A stretch of DNA of 64,000 nt, from NCBI RefSeq assembly GCF_003254665.1, contig NZ_QHGY01000010.1:1-64000 (forward strand), written 5' to 3'. Origin of the DNA: Billgrantia lactosivorans (GTDB taxonomy: Bacteria; Pseudomonadota; Gammaproteobacteria; Pseudomonadales; Halomonadaceae). The first letter of the stretch is position 1, and every line of letters begins with the position of its first letter. The position numbers and the translations under genes were made by a program. The notes under the pieces are model-generated. The model worked only from the letters and a program-made list of their open reading frames with translations, was not told where the DNA came from and searched no databases. This document shows, piece by piece, positions 19,438 through 30,140 of the stretch.

Positions 19438-20055
19438 CTACGAGAGGACGGGGTCGGCCAGCCAGGCGTCGAGCCGGGCACAGGCCTCCTCGACCCCTTC
19501 GCGCTTGAGCGACGAGAACAGCTGCACCGTCACCAGGTCCTCCCACTCGCGCAGGCGGCTGCGCACCTGCTGCAGCGCGCTCCTGGCCGCGCCGGACTTC
19601 AGCTTGTCTGCCTTGGTCAGCAGGATGTGCACCGGCATGTCCTGGTCGTCGGCCCAGCCCAGCAGGGTCTGGTCGAACTCGGTCAGCGGGTGGCGCACGT
19701 CCATCACCAGCACCAGGCCGCGCAGGGCACGGCGCCCGCGCAGGTAATCGGCCAGGTGGCGCTGCCACTCGCGCTTGACCGCCTCGGGCACCTTGGCATA
19801 GCCGTAGCCGGGCAGGTCGACCAGACGGCGGTGGGTATCGTCGCCCAGCGCAAAGAAATTGATCAGTTGGGTACGCCCCGGCGTGCGCGAGGTGCGTGCC
19901 AGTGCCTTCTGCCGGGTCAGGGTATTGATCGCGCTGGACTTGCCGGCGTTGGAGCGGCCGGCGAAGGCGACCTCGGCGCCGTCGTCGGGCGGGCACTGGG
20001 CCAGCGTGGGGGCGCTGGTCAGGAAGCGCGCGCTCTGGTAGTTCATTCGGGTCAT
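19438..20055 (-). CDS. engB: Ribosome biogenesis GTPase EngB/YihA
   Basis: This 205-residue essential GTPase is involved in 50S subunit assembly. G1 is [10 protein letters not shown]2 lies in the [13 protein letters not shown] segment, G3 is DLPGYGYAK and G4 is TKAD. The ATG at 20055 has an AGGAAGTTGAGG ribosome-binding region directly upstream; longer in-frame extensions are low-complexity and not conserved. It is divergent from the cytochrome c4 gene, the arrangement seen in pseudomonads. The 260-nt gap between them must carry both promoters. Confidence 0.95.
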   Translation of the reverse strand: MTRMNYQSARFLTSAPTLAQCPPDDGAEVAFAGRSNAGKSSAINTLTRQKALARTSRTPGRTQLINFFALGDDTHRRLVDLPGYGYAKVPEAVKREWQRHLADYLRGRRALRGLVLVMDVRHPLTEFDQTLLGWADDQDMPVHILLTKADKLKSGAARSALQQVRSRLREWEDLVTVQLFSSLKREGVEEACARLDAWLADPVLS

Positions 20056-20135
20056 GGCCTCAACTTCCTGGCGGTGGGAACACAGCGGGCAGCGTCGGGC
20101 CCCCGCCCTGCATTTCCGATGCCGGCTTGTTTCGT

Positions 20136-20290
20136 TATAATGCGGTGTCTTTTTTCTGCGACCTGGGCGCGCTAGTGTAACATCGTGCTCTTGTCGGCAG
20201 CGACCGACCCGAGCGGCGCGTCGACGGCAGGGCAGGGCCGGCCTGGTTTCAGCAAGGCTGGGCAGCTCCCAGGAATGCGTACCGGTATAA
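20136..20290 (+). promoter_or_regulatory. Promoter region between engB and cytochrome c4
   Basis: Two exact TATAAT hexamers lie in this gap, at 20136-20141 and 20285-20290, in otherwise GC-rich DNA. The second ends 25 nt before the cytochrome c4 start. No good -35 partner is visible for either, so they are -10 candidates only. Confidence 0.35.
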
Positions 20291-20315
20291 TCCATAACGG
20301 CATAGTGAATCAGCG

Positions 20316-20936
20316 ATGAGAAAGTTACTGGCAAGCCTGGCAATTACCCTCGGCGCCGTTGGCGTCGCTCACGCCGACCTGGAAGCAGACGCCGACGCTG
20401 CCGCTGGTCGCGAAAAAGCCCAAAGCTGTGCGTCCTGCCACGGTCAGGAAGGCATCAGCTCCTCGCCCTCCTTCCCGCATCTCGCCGGCCAGCAGCCCTC
20501 CTACCTGGCCAAGCAGATCATCGACATCCGCGACGGCAACCGCGAGGTGCCGGAGATGGCCGGTCAGGTCGACGACTTCTCCGACCAGGACGCCTGGGAC
20601 GTCGCCGCCTACTTCGCCGAGCAGGATGCCAACGTCGGCCAGGCCGACCCGGAGGAGGAAGTCCTGGAGCGCGGCGAGGAGCTCTACCGCGCCGGCGACA
20701 TGGCCAAGGGCGTCCCCGCCTGTGCGGCCTGCCACGGCCCCACCGGTTCCGGCATCAACACCGCCGTCTACCCGGCCCTCTCCGGCCAGATCCCCGAATA
20801 CGTCGTCACCTCGCTGCAGAAATTCGCCGCCGGCGAGCGTACCAACGACCCCAACAACATGATGGGCGACATCGCCTCCAAGATGAGCGATGCCGACATG
20901 GAGGCCGTGGCCAACTACATCAGCGGCCTGCACTGA
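20316..20936 (+). CDS. Dihaem cytochrome c4
   Basis: This 206-residue periplasmic precursor has a signal peptide ([18 protein letters not shown]) and two tandem class I cytochrome domains, each with one CxxCH: CASCH at about residue 38 and CAACH at about residue 136. Met ligands lie later in each domain ([20 protein letters not shown]). Cytochrome c4 shuttles electrons between the bc1 complex and terminal oxidases. The gene lies between engB and dsbA, as in Pseudomonas. The leader has only a weak ribosome-binding site. Confidence 0.93.
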   Translation: MRKLLASLAITLGAVGVAHADLEADADAAAGREKAQSCASCHGQEGISSSPSFPHLAGQQPSYLAKQIIDIRDGNREVPEMAGQVDDFSDQDAWDVAAYFAEQDANVGQADPEEEVLERGEELYRAGDMAKGVPACAACHGPTGSGINTAVYPALSGQIPEYVVTSLQKFAAGERTNDPNNMMGDIASKMSDADMEAVANYISGLH

Positions 20937-20976
20937 GCGCAGCGTCGACGGGTAGCGGCCGGCCACGACCGGCACT

Positions 20977-20999
20977 GAAGGCGGCCCTGTGCCGCCTTC
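20977..20999 (+). terminator. Hairpin between cytochrome c4 and dsbA
   Basis: A perfect 9-bp stem, GAAGGCGGC / GCCGCCTTC with loop CCTGT, follows the cytochrome c4 stop. The T-tract is poor (CGCGTCTTGG), so termination may be partial and some dsbA message may come from read-through. Confidence 0.5.
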
Positions 21000-21117
21000 C
21001 GCGTCTTGGCCCAGGTCGCGCCGGAACCGTCGGCGGCATTGGCGCTCAAAGTGAGCGACGCTATCGTCAAGCTGGTTGAGCCGCCGCCGCCGGCGAACTT
21101 CACAGGAGTCCCAGTAC

Positions 21118-21768
21118 ATGTTCAAGCCTTTCCGCACCCTCCAGTCAGCCCTGTTCGCCGTGGCCGGCCTGGGCCTGGCGACGCTGGCCACCGCCGACAA
21201 CCTGGTCGAGGGACAGCACTACGAGAAACTGCCCGAACCCGTCGAGACCAGCGCCGGGGAAGACCAGGTCGAGGTGACCGAGGTGTTCTGGTACGGCTGC
21301 CCGCACTGCTACAACCTGCAGAGCAGCGTGACCGACTGGTACGAGACCCTGGACGAGGACGTCAAGGTGGTGCACATGCCCGCCACCATGGGCGGCGACT
21401 GGAACACCCATGCGGCGATGTTCTATGCCGCCGAGGAGCTGGGCATTCGCGAGGAAGCCCACGCCGACTTCTTCCATGCCATCCACGAGGAGGGCGAGCG
21501 GCTCAACGACACCGACAGCATCGCCCGCTTCTTCAGCCAGTACGACGTCAGCGAGGAGGAGGCCCGCCAGGCGCTGGACGCCTTCGGCGTCAAGGCCCAG
21601 GTCAACAAGGCCAATTCGCGGATGCGCGCCATGCGCCTGATGGGGGTGCCGGCGCTGGTCGTCGACGGGCGCTACCTGGTGACCCCGAGCAGCGCCGGCA
21701 GCCTCGAGAACATGCCGCAGATCGCCGACGCGCTGGTCGAACGCGTGCGCCAGGAGCGCACCGACTGA
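21118..21768 (+). CDS. dsbA: Thiol:disulphide interchange protein DsbA
   Basis: This 216-residue periplasmic oxidase has a signal peptide (ALFAVAGLGLATLATA) and a thioredoxin fold with an inserted helical domain. The active site is Cys61-Pro-His-Cys64 in the context FWYGCPHCYNLQ, and the cis-Pro loop is GVPALVVDGRY. It introduces disulphides into exported proteins with DsbB. The ATG at 21118 follows ACAGGAGTCCC. Its position after cytochrome c4 matches the pseudomonad order. Confidence 0.95.
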   Translation: MFKPFRTLQSALFAVAGLGLATLATADNLVEGQHYEKLPEPVETSAGEDQVEVTEVFWYGCPHCYNLQSSVTDWYETLDEDVKVVHMPATMGGDWNTHAAMFYAAEELGIREEAHADFFHAIHEEGERLNDTDSIARFFSQYDVSEEEARQALDAFGVKAQVNKANSRMRAMRLMGVPALVVDGRYLVTPSSAGSLENMPQIADALVERVRQERTD

Positions 21769-21770
21769 CC

Positions 21771-22607
21771 GTGTTCGCCGAGCACTCGCATCTGGCCGAC
21801 GCCAGGACCCCGACCCTGGAAGGCGGGCACCTCAAGCTGCTCACCTTCAACATGCAGGTGGGCATCCAGACGTCGGCCTACCATCACTACCTGACCCGCA
21901 GCTGGCAGCACCTGTTGCCGCACCCCCAGCGGGTGCGGCGGCTGGACATGGTCAGCAACGTGCTGAGCCGCTTCGACATCGTCGGCCTGCAGGAGGTGGA
22001 TGGCGGCAGCTTTCGCTCCAGCCACGTCAACCAGATCGAGTACCTGGCCACCCGCGGCGGCTTTCCGCATCACTACCAGCAGCTCAACCGCAACCTGGGA
22101 CGCTTCGCCCAGCACAGCAACGGGCTGCTGTCGCGCCTCGCCCCGTCCCGGGTCGAGGAGCACCGGCTGCCCGGCACCCTGCCCGGGCGCGGCGCCATCC
22201 ACGCCCGCTATGGCGACGGCCCCGACGCGCTGCACCTGTTCGTCGCCCATCTGGCCCTGAGCCATCGCGGCCGGGTGCGCCAGCTCGACTACCTGAGCGA
22301 GATCATCCAGCCGCTGCAGCACGTGGTGGTGATGGGGGATCTCAACTGCACGCCGGACCAGCTGCACACCCACCAGCGCTTCTGCGCCTCGCTGCCGCTG
22401 CACCCGGTGCGGCCGCTGCTCAGCTACCCTTCGTGGCAGCCACGCCGAGCCCTCGACCATATCCTGATCTCGAACTCGCTCAAGGCCGTGGACGTGCGCG
22501 TGCTCGATCACCTGTTCTCCGACCACCTGCCCATCGCCGTCGACGTGGCGCTGCCGCCCCGCTGCCTGGAGGTGCTGCAGGCGTTGCAGCGGCAGCAGCG
22601 CCGCTGA
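21771..22607 (+). CDS. Endonuclease/exonuclease/phosphatase family protein
   Basis: This ~278-residue protein has an EEP (DNase I-like) fold: LLTFNMQVG (metal-coordinating Asn), DIVGLQEVDGG (metal Glu), VAHLALSHRGR, VVMGDLNCTP (catalytic Asp/Asn), LDHILIS and SDHLPIAVDV (catalytic His). No signal peptide is seen. It follows dsbA by 2 nt, and the likely start is the GTG at 21771; the nearest purine-rich element (CAGGAGCG) lies about 15 nt upstream inside dsbA, so the start is not certain. The family spans nucleases and lipid or sugar phosphatases; the substrate cannot be assigned. A homologue follows dsbA in Pseudomonas. Confidence 0.85.
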   Translation: MFAEHSHLADARTPTLEGGHLKLLTFNMQVGIQTSAYHHYLTRSWQHLLPHPQRVRRLDMVSNVLSRFDIVGLQEVDGGSFRSSHVNQIEYLATRGGFPHHYQQLNRNLGRFAQHSNGLLSRLAPSRVEEHRLPGTLPGRGAIHARYGDGPDALHLFVAHLALSHRGRVRQLDYLSEIIQPLQHVVVMGDLNCTPDQLHTHQRFCASLPLHPVRPLLSYPSWQPRRALDHILISNSLKAVDVRVLDHLFSDHLPIAVDVALPPRCLEVLQALQRQQRR

Positions 22608-22714
22608 CCCGCCGCGTGTGCCGCCAAAGCGGAGGCGTTGAGCCACGAGGATGACGCCCGCCGCGGAATCGGCGATGATGCGGTCCCTGATTCGCTTCGA
22701 CACGAGACTCCACC

Positions 22715-23263
22715 ATGCAAACCGCGAACCGCGATCCGCTCCTGCTCGCATGGCTCGACGGCTTTACCGAGGTCGTGGGCCGCTCCATCGCCTGGCTGGT
22801 GCTCCTCATGATGGCGCTGCAGTTCGCCATCGTGGTGATGCGCTATGCCTTCGGACTCCACAGCGTGGCCATGCAGGAGTCGGTCATGTACATGCATGCC
22901 ATGGTGTTCATGCTGGGGGCCGCCTGGACGCTGCGCCACGACGGGCACGTCCGCGTCGACATCTTCTACCGCAAGCTCTCCGCCCGTGGCCGCGCCTGGA
23001 TCGACCTGCTGGGCACGCTGTTCCTGCTGTTCCCGGTCGTGCTGTTCATCGCCATCTCGAGCCTGGGCTACGTGAAGAGCAGCTGGGCGATACTCGAGCG
23101 CTCCCCCGACGGCGGCATCCCCGGGGTGTTCCTGCTCAAGTCGCTGATCCTGGTGATGATGGCGCTGCTGCTGCTGCAGGGCGTGGCACAGGTGATCCGC
23201 CAGGTGCTGATCCTGCGCGGCAGGGCCCCGGGCAACACGCCCGACCACGACGAGGTGATCTGA
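22715..23263 (+). CDS. TRAP transporter small permease (DctQ family)
   Basis: This 182-residue protein has four transmembrane segments and DctQ features: VVMRYAFGLHSVAMQESVMYMHAMVFMLGAAWTLRHDGHVRVDIFY in the first half, where the QE...H pattern and the HxRVD motif are typical, and KSLILVMMALLLLQGVAQVIRQ at the end. It pairs with the large permease that begins 1 nt after its stop. The pattern is like the mannitol/chloroaromatic subgroup of TRAP small permeases, but the substrate is unknown. No periplasmic DctP is adjacent. Confidence 0.88.
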   Translation: MQTANRDPLLLAWLDGFTEVVGRSIAWLVLLMMALQFAIVVMRYAFGLHSVAMQESVMYMHAMVFMLGAAWTLRHDGHVRVDIFYRKLSARGRAWIDLLGTLFLLFPVVLFIAISSLGYVKSSWAILERSPDGGIPGVFLLKSLILVMMALLLLQGVAQVIRQVLILRGRAPGNTPDHDEVI

Positions 23264-23264
23264 G

Positions 23265-24677
23265 GTGGAAGCCCTGCTCGAGTTCATGCCGCTGTTTCTG
23301 TTCCTCACCGTCTGCGCCGTGCTGATGCTGGGCTACCCGGTCGCCCTGGCGCTGGCCGGCACCGCACTGATGTTCGCCGGCCTCGGCCACCTGCTGCTGC
23401 AGCTGGGGGTGGCGGTGCCCTTCGAGGCGCGCATGCTGGGCGCCATGCCCAACCGCCTGTACGGCATCATGACCAACCAGACGCTGCTGGCCGTGCCGCT
23501 GTTCGTGCTGATGGGCGTGTTGCTGGAGAAGTCGCGGGTCGCCGAGACCCTGCTCGACGCCATGGCGATGCTGTTCGGCTCGCTGCGCGGCGGGCTCGGC
23601 ATCTCGGTGATCCTGGTCGGCATGCTGCTGGCCGCCTCCACCGGCATCGTCGGGGCCACCGTGGTCACCATGGGCCTGCTGTCGCTGCCGACCATGCTCA
23701 AGCGCGGCTACTCGCCGGCGCTCGCCACCGGCAGCATCTGCGCCACCGGCACCCTGGGCCAGATCATCCCGCCCTCCATCGCACTGGTGCTGCTGGGCGA
23801 CGTCTTGTCGAACGCCTACCAGCGCGCCCAGCTGGCGATGGGGGTGTGGAGCCCCAAGACCGTGTCGGTGGGCGACCTGTTCATCGGCGCGCTGATACCC
23901 GGCCTGCTGCTGGTGGTGGCCTACATCCTCTACCTGCTGGTCGTGGCCTGGTGGAAGCCGGAATGCGCCCCGCCCGCCGACCGCGAGGCGCTCAAGCAGG
24001 AGCTTGGCCATACCGGCAGCCTCCTGCCGCTGCTGATCAAGGGCCTGATCCCCCCCGTGCTGCTGATCGTCGCCGTGCTGGGCTCGATCCTGGGCGGCTT
24101 CGCCACGCCCACCGAGGCCTCGGCGGTGGGCGCCATGGGCGCGCTGCTGCTGGCGCTGGCCAATCGCCGGCTGGACTTGGCCATGCTGCGCGAGGTGGTC
24201 CGCTCCACCGCCAAGGTCACCAGCATGGTGTTCCTGATCCTGATCGGCGCCGCGCTGTTCTCGCTGGTGTTCCGCGCCTACGGCGGCGAGGAGCTGGTGA
24301 CCGAGCTGTTCGAGGCGCTGCCCGGCGGCGTGGTGGGAGCGACCCTGGTGGTGATGCTGGTGATCTTCCTGCTCGGCTTCATCCTCGACTTCATCGAGAT
24401 CACCTTCGTGGTGGTACCGATCGTCGGGCCGGTGCTGCTGATGATGGGACTCGACCCGATCTGGCTCGGCATCATGATCGCGGTGAACCTGCAGACCTCG
24501 TTTTTGACGCCGCCGTTCGGCTTTGCGCTGTTCTACCTGCGCGGGGTGACGCCGGATTCGGTGCCGACCTCGGCCATCTACCGCGGCGTGGTGCCGTTCA
24601 TCCTGCTGCAGCTCGGCATGCTGGTGGCGCTGGCGCTGTTCCCGGGGCTGGCGACCTGGCTGCCGTCGGTGCTGTAG
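23265..24677 (+). CDS. TRAP transporter large permease (DctM family)
   Basis: This 470-residue membrane protein of about 12-13 helices forms the Na+-driven transport channel of a TRAP system. Its start is GTG at 23265. Typical segments are LLAASTGIVGATVVTMGLLSLPTML, GTLGQIIPPSIALVLLGD, TPTEASAVGAMGALL and LQTSFLTPPFGFALFYLRGV. A hydrophilic insert around residues 225-255 (WWKPECAPPADREALKQELG) makes it longer than the usual ~425 aa. Its binding protein must be encoded elsewhere. It converges on the YqaA-like gene with no obvious terminator. Confidence 0.9.
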   Translation: MEALLEFMPLFLFLTVCAVLMLGYPVALALAGTALMFAGLGHLLLQLGVAVPFEARMLGAMPNRLYGIMTNQTLLAVPLFVLMGVLLEKSRVAETLLDAMAMLFGSLRGGLGISVILVGMLLAASTGIVGATVVTMGLLSLPTMLKRGYSPALATGSICATGTLGQIIPPSIALVLLGDVLSNAYQRAQLAMGVWSPKTVSVGDLFIGALIPGLLLVVAYILYLLVVAWWKPECAPPADREALKQELGHTGSLLPLLIKGLIPPVLLIVAVLGSILGGFATPTEASAVGAMGALLLALANRRLDLAMLREVVRSTAKVTSMVFLILIGAALFSLVFRAYGGEELVTELFEALPGGVVGATLVVMLVIFLLGFILDFIEITFVVVPIVGPVLLMMGLDPIWLGIMIAVNLQTSFLTPPFGFALFYLRGVTPDSVPTSAIYRGVVPFILLQLGMLVALALFPGLATWLPSVL

Positions 24678-24679
24678 CT

Positions 24680-25111
24680 TCAAGCGCACAACGGGGCCAG
24701 CCACGCCTGGGCCAGATAGAGCACCACGGCGTAGCGCGCCCCCTTGGCCAGAGTGATCAGCAGGACGGCCCGCCACCACGGCAGACGGAAGATCCCGGCG
24801 AGCACGGTGAGCGGGTCGCCGACCACCGGCGCCCAGCTCGCCAGCAGGCTCCACTCGCCGAAGCGGAAGTACCAGCGCTCGGCGCGGGCCAACCCCTCCC
24901 GCGAGGCGGGGAACCAGCGCCGGTCCTGGAAGCGGCGCGCGTAGCGCCCCAGCCACACGTTGACCAGGCTGCCCAGGGTATTGCCCGCAGTGGCCACCAG
25001 CCACAGCGCCAGCGGCGGCTGGCCCAGGCACCACTGGCGCGCCAGCCAGACCTCCGAACCGCCCGGCAGCAGCGTGGCGCTGACGAAGGCCACCAGCAAC
25101 AGGCTCAGCAT
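24680..25111 (-). CDS. YqaA-like membrane protein (DedA/VTT superfamily)
   Basis: This 143-residue inner-membrane protein is similar to E. coli YqaA: VSATLLPGGSEVWLARQW, ATAGNTLGSLVNVWLGRYARRF and SWAPVVGDPLTVLAGIFRLPWW are recognisable family blocks. DedA/VTT proteins are linked to undecaprenyl-phosphate or lipid flipping and membrane homeostasis, but YqaA itself has no assigned substrate. The start at 25111 is chosen because GGGAGG precedes it at good spacing; an upstream ATG at 25129 would add six residues. It is divergent from thiD. Confidence 0.82.
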   Translation of the reverse strand: MLSLLLVAFVSATLLPGGSEVWLARQWCLGQPPLALWLVATAGNTLGSLVNVWLGRYARRFQDRRWFPASREGLARAERWYFRFGEWSLLASWAPVVGDPLTVLAGIFRLPWWRAVLLITLAKGARYAVVLYLAQAWLAPLCA

Positions 25112-25155
25112 TCCGCGCCTCCCATCCATCGTTCGCGCATGAAGGACGAGACGCC

Positions 25156-25968
25156 ATGACGCACGACCGCCCCATTCCCAACGTTCTCACCATCGCCGGC
25201 TCCGATCCCAGCGGCGGCGCCGGCATCCAGGCCGACCTCAAGACCTTCTCGGCACTGGGCGCCTATGGTACCAGCGTCATCACCGCGCTGACCGCCCAGA
25301 ACACCTGCGGCGTGCGCGGCGTGCATCCGGTACCGGTGGAGTTCATCCGCCTGCAGCTCGACACCCTGCTCGACGACGTGGCGCTCGATGCGGTGAAGAT
25401 CGGCATGGTGGCCAGCCGCGAGGTGGCCGAGGCCATCCGCGATGCCCTGCAGCCACGCCGCCCCCGCTGGATCGTGCTCGACCCGGTGATGGTGGCCAAG
25501 AGCGGCGACGTGCTGGTCGACGACGCCGGCATCGCCGCGGTGCGCGAGGTGCTGGTGCCGCTGGCCGACCTGATCACCCCCAACCTGCCCGAGGCCGCGG
25601 TGCTGCTGGCAAGCCCGCCAGCGGCCAGCCGCGGCGAGATGCTCGCCATGGCGCCGGGCCTGGCGGCGCTGGGTGCCGCCGCCGTGCTGCTCAAGGGCGG
25701 CCACCTGCGCGACGAGAGCTGCCCCGACCTGCTGGTGGGGGACGGCGCCCCGCGCTGGATCGAAGGCAGCCGGATCGGCACCTCCAACCTGCACGGCACC
25801 GGCTGCTCGCTCTCCTCGGCCATCGCCGCGCGCCTGGCACAGGGCGATACCCTGGTGCAAGCCGTGGCCACGGCCAAGCAGTGGCTCGAGGTCGCGCTGA
25901 CCGAGAGCCGCCGGCTCGACGTGGGCCGGGGCCATGGCCCGGTGCACCACTTCCACCGCTGGTGGTAG
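25156..25968 (+). CDS. thiD: Hydroxymethylpyrimidine (phosphate) kinase
   Basis: This 270-residue ribokinase-fold enzyme phosphorylates HMP and HMP-phosphate to HMP-PP for thiamine synthesis. It shows IAGSDPSGGAGIQADLKTFSALGAYG at the N-terminus (substrate site), VLDPVMVAKSGD, TPNLPEAAVLL, VLLKGGH, and the anion-hole/catalytic segment NLHGTGCSLSSAIAA. The other thiamine genes in the window (thiS, thiG) are about 15 kb away. No TPP riboswitch is visible in the 44 nt upstream. Confidence 0.94.
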   Translation: MTHDRPIPNVLTIAGSDPSGGAGIQADLKTFSALGAYGTSVITALTAQNTCGVRGVHPVPVEFIRLQLDTLLDDVALDAVKIGMVASREVAEAIRDALQPRRPRWIVLDPVMVAKSGDVLVDDAGIAAVREVLVPLADLITPNLPEAAVLLASPPAASRGEMLAMAPGLAALGAAAVLLKGGHLRDESCPDLLVGDGAPRWIEGSRIGTSNLHGTGCSLSSAIAARLAQGDTLVQAVATAKQWLEVALTESRRLDVGRGHGPVHHFHRWW

Positions 25969-26050
25969 CGAGACGGCGCTTGCGACATCGCCGGGCGCCG
26001 CCCATGCTGAAGTCTGTCCTGCCAGGCTCACCCGCAACGGAGAGACTTCG

Positions 26051-26896
26051 ATGACTCAGACCCTGCTGTTTGCCTGCGACCTCTCGGCCGAGAATCGTGC
26101 CGCCTTCGCCCGCGCCATTCGCCTGGCCAACGAGAACGGTGCGCGCCTCGACGTCATCCACGTGCTCGACCCCTACCTGCCCCGCCGGGTGCTGCACGAC
26201 CTGGAAGAGGCCGTGGTGGCCGACATGCAGGCCATCCTGACGGACGTGCGCGAGGACTATGCGTTGCCGGAGCCGAGCGTGTTGCTGCAGACGGTGGCCG
26301 GCGCCACCTATGCCGAGATCATCCGCGAGGCACACGACCGCGAGGTGGACATGATCGTGCTCGGCGCCCACCGCAAGCGCGGCCAGCCCGACCTGGTCGC
26401 CGGCACCACCCTGGCGCGAGTGCTGCGTAGCGCGCCCTGCCCGGTGCTGTCGGCCACCCAGCCGGCCAATCGCGACTGGCAGGAGATCCTGGTACCGGTC
26501 GATTTCTCGCTGGCCAGTCGCAACACCCTGCGCGAGGCGCTCAAGCGCTTCCCCGAGGCGCGCCTGACCCTGCTTCACGCCTGGGACATCCCCGGCGAAC
26601 GCGAGCTCGGCTCGGACAACGATTACGCCCGCTGGCGCGATCGCGAGGTGGAGCGCCTGCGCTGCCAGCTCGAACGCGAGACCGACCAGCTGATCGGCGA
26701 GCTCGACAGCGTCCCGGAGGTGGAGCTGGTGCTCGAGCAGGGCGAGCCGCTCGAGGTGCTGCTCACCCGGCTGCGGCGTCAGCCGCCCGACCTGCTGGCC
26801 CTGAGCAGCCGCGGCCAGCTGGGGCGCCACAGCCATATCACCGAGGCGCTGCTGGCGGAGCCGCATTGCGACATCATGCTGTGCCGCGCCTGGTAA
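26051..26896 (+). CDS. Tandem-domain universal stress protein (UspE-like)
   Basis: This 281-residue cytoplasmic protein consists of two Usp domains. The first runs to about residue 140 and contains MIVLGAHRKRGQPDLVAGTTLARVLRSAPCPVL, an ATP-loop-like sequence. The second (145-281) ends in DLLALSSRGQLGRHSHITEALLAEPHCDIMLCRAW. The start at 26051 follows CGGAGAGACTTCG. Two-domain Usps act as stress dampers with unknown partners. It is distinct from the single-domain TeaD at 33248. Confidence 0.88.
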   Translation: MTQTLLFACDLSAENRAAFARAIRLANENGARLDVIHVLDPYLPRRVLHDLEEAVVADMQAILTDVREDYALPEPSVLLQTVAGATYAEIIREAHDREVDMIVLGAHRKRGQPDLVAGTTLARVLRSAPCPVLSATQPANRDWQEILVPVDFSLASRNTLREALKRFPEARLTLLHAWDIPGERELGSDNDYARWRDREVERLRCQLERETDQLIGELDSVPEVELVLEQGEPLEVLLTRLRRQPPDLLALSSRGQLGRHSHITEALLAEPHCDIMLCRAW

Positions 26897-26960
26897 CAAC
26901 CTCTTTCGGGCGTGATACCCTTTCCGGCAAATTCATGGTCAGAAAGGGGAAGCTCGCCGC

Positions 26961-27398
26961 ATGAAGGCCCTGATACAGCGCGTGCGTCGCGCCAGCGTCA
27001 CGGTGGAGGGGCGCAGAGTCGGCGCCATCGACCACGGCCTGCTGGCGCTGGTGGGGGTGGAGAAGGGCGACGACGAGGCCGCCGCCGAGCGCCTGCTGCA
27101 CAAGCTGCTGCACTATCGGGTGTTCAGCGACGCGGCGGGCAAGATGAACCTCGACCTGCAGCAGGTCGACGGCGGGCTGCTGCTGGTCTCGCAGTTCACC
27201 CTGGCCGCCGACACCCGCAAGGGGCTACGGCCGAGCTTCTCCAGCGCCGCGCCGCCGGCCGACGGCGAGCGGCTGTTCCACTACCTGCTCGATCGCGCCG
27301 AAGCGACCTGGCCGAAAGTTGCCAGCGGCGAGTTTGCCGCCAACATGCAGGTCGAGCTGATCAACGACGGGCCGGTGACGTTTCTGCTGGAGAGTTGA
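26961..27398 (+). CDS. dtd: D-aminoacyl-tRNA deacylase
   Basis: This 145-residue enzyme removes D-amino acids (and glycine mischarged on tRNA-Ala) from tRNAs. Both invariant motifs are present: [15 protein letters not shown] (SQFTL) and [13 protein letters not shown] (the Gly-cis-Pro GPVT loop). Length and start ([17 protein letters not shown]) match the family. It stands alone on the plus strand, converging on the ABC-F gene 84 nt away. That gap has only a short GCAGCC/GGCTGC hairpin at about 27447-27461 and no clear terminator. Confidence 0.96.
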   Translation: MKALIQRVRRASVTVEGRRVGAIDHGLLALVGVEKGDDEAAAERLLHKLLHYRVFSDAAGKMNLDLQQVDGGLLLVSQFTLAADTRKGLRPSFSSAAPPADGERLFHYLLDRAEATWPKVASGEFAANMQVELINDGPVTFLLES

Positions 27399-27482
27399 AG
27401 GGGCCTGTCCCCGGCGCCGCTCGCCTAGGCAAGGCCAAGGCAAAGCAGCCATTGGCTGCCGTAATGTCTTGCCCGGCGTCTG

Positions 27483-29435
<1,953 letters not shown>

Positions 29436-29513
29436 GCAGGCTCCAACTGGCAATACAGGAGTGCGGTCGTCGCTTCCGCTCGCTATCGAGACAGCCGCCG
29501 ACGACCGCCGATC

Positions 29514-30038
29514 ATGGGTGACGATTCTACCGTAACGACCGCCTCTCTGCGGCTCGGATTATCCGCCGATCCGCTGTGGGACTTTGCCCTGGCCTTCTAC
29601 GCGCGACCCGGGGTGGAGGCCGCATGCCTGCGGTTGCAGGACGAAGCGGGCGTCGACGTGTGCGAGCTGCTGTGGCTCTGCTGGCTCTACCGCCACGGCC
29701 TGACCCTGGCCGAGGATCCCCCCGGGCTCGCGGACGTTCGCCGCTGGCAGCAGGAGGTCACGCGACCGTTGCGTGGCCTGCGGCGTCGGCTGAAGGCCGA
29801 GGCCGCCCACGGCAGCGGCGTCGCCGAGGTGCGTCGACGCATCCAGCGGGCCGAGCTCGCCGCCGAGCGCGAAACCCTGGAGCGCCTGCAATCCCTCGCC
29901 GCCCAGGCGGTGGAGCTGATCCCCCTCCCCGCAGCCGCTCCAAGCCTCGAAATTTCCTTGGCAAGTCGCTGGAAATTACAGAAAAAAGCGCAACTTTTGG
30001 CAATCCAAACCCTCGAATACCGCCTTGACCCTCTGTAG
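29514..30038 (+). CDS. TIGR02444 family protein of unknown function
   Basis: This 174-residue protein has a conserved N-terminal half (DPLWDFALAFYARPGVEAACLRLQDEAG and CELLWLCWLYRHGLTL) recognisable as the TIGR02444/DUF2390 family. These are small helical cytoplasmic proteins often encoded divergently from an ABC-F ATPase, as here. The role is unknown. The C-terminus (from about residue 145) is Lys-rich and encoded by noticeably AT-richer DNA that runs into the teaA promoter region. The ATG at 29514 is preferred because the upstream extension overlaps the ABC-F gene. Confidence 0.78.
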   Translation: MGDDSTVTTASLRLGLSADPLWDFALAFYARPGVEAACLRLQDEAGVDVCELLWLCWLYRHGLTLAEDPPGLADVRRWQQEVTRPLRGLRRRLKAEAAHGSGVAEVRRRIQRAELAAERETLERLQSLAAQAVELIPLPAAAPSLEISLASRWKLQKKAQLLAIQTLEYRLDPL

Positions 30039-30140
30039 GCGGCACGCTAGCCTGAAAAAAGTTGTGTAGCCTTTTGTGGCTATCGATGCCTGTTGATGTT
30101 GCGCTTTTTTCACGGGCCAATTTGCGAGGAGAACAAAAGA
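30039..30140 (+). promoter_or_regulatory. Upstream region of teaABCD
   Basis: This AT-rich leader lies before teaA. It contains a short inverted repeat AGCCTTTTGTGGCT near 30068-30081, several A/T tracts and the ribosome-binding site GAGGAGAACAAAAG. In Halomonas elongata this operon is osmotically regulated, so an osmo-responsive promoter is expected, but I cannot fix -35/-10 boxes with confidence. Confidence 0.45.
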
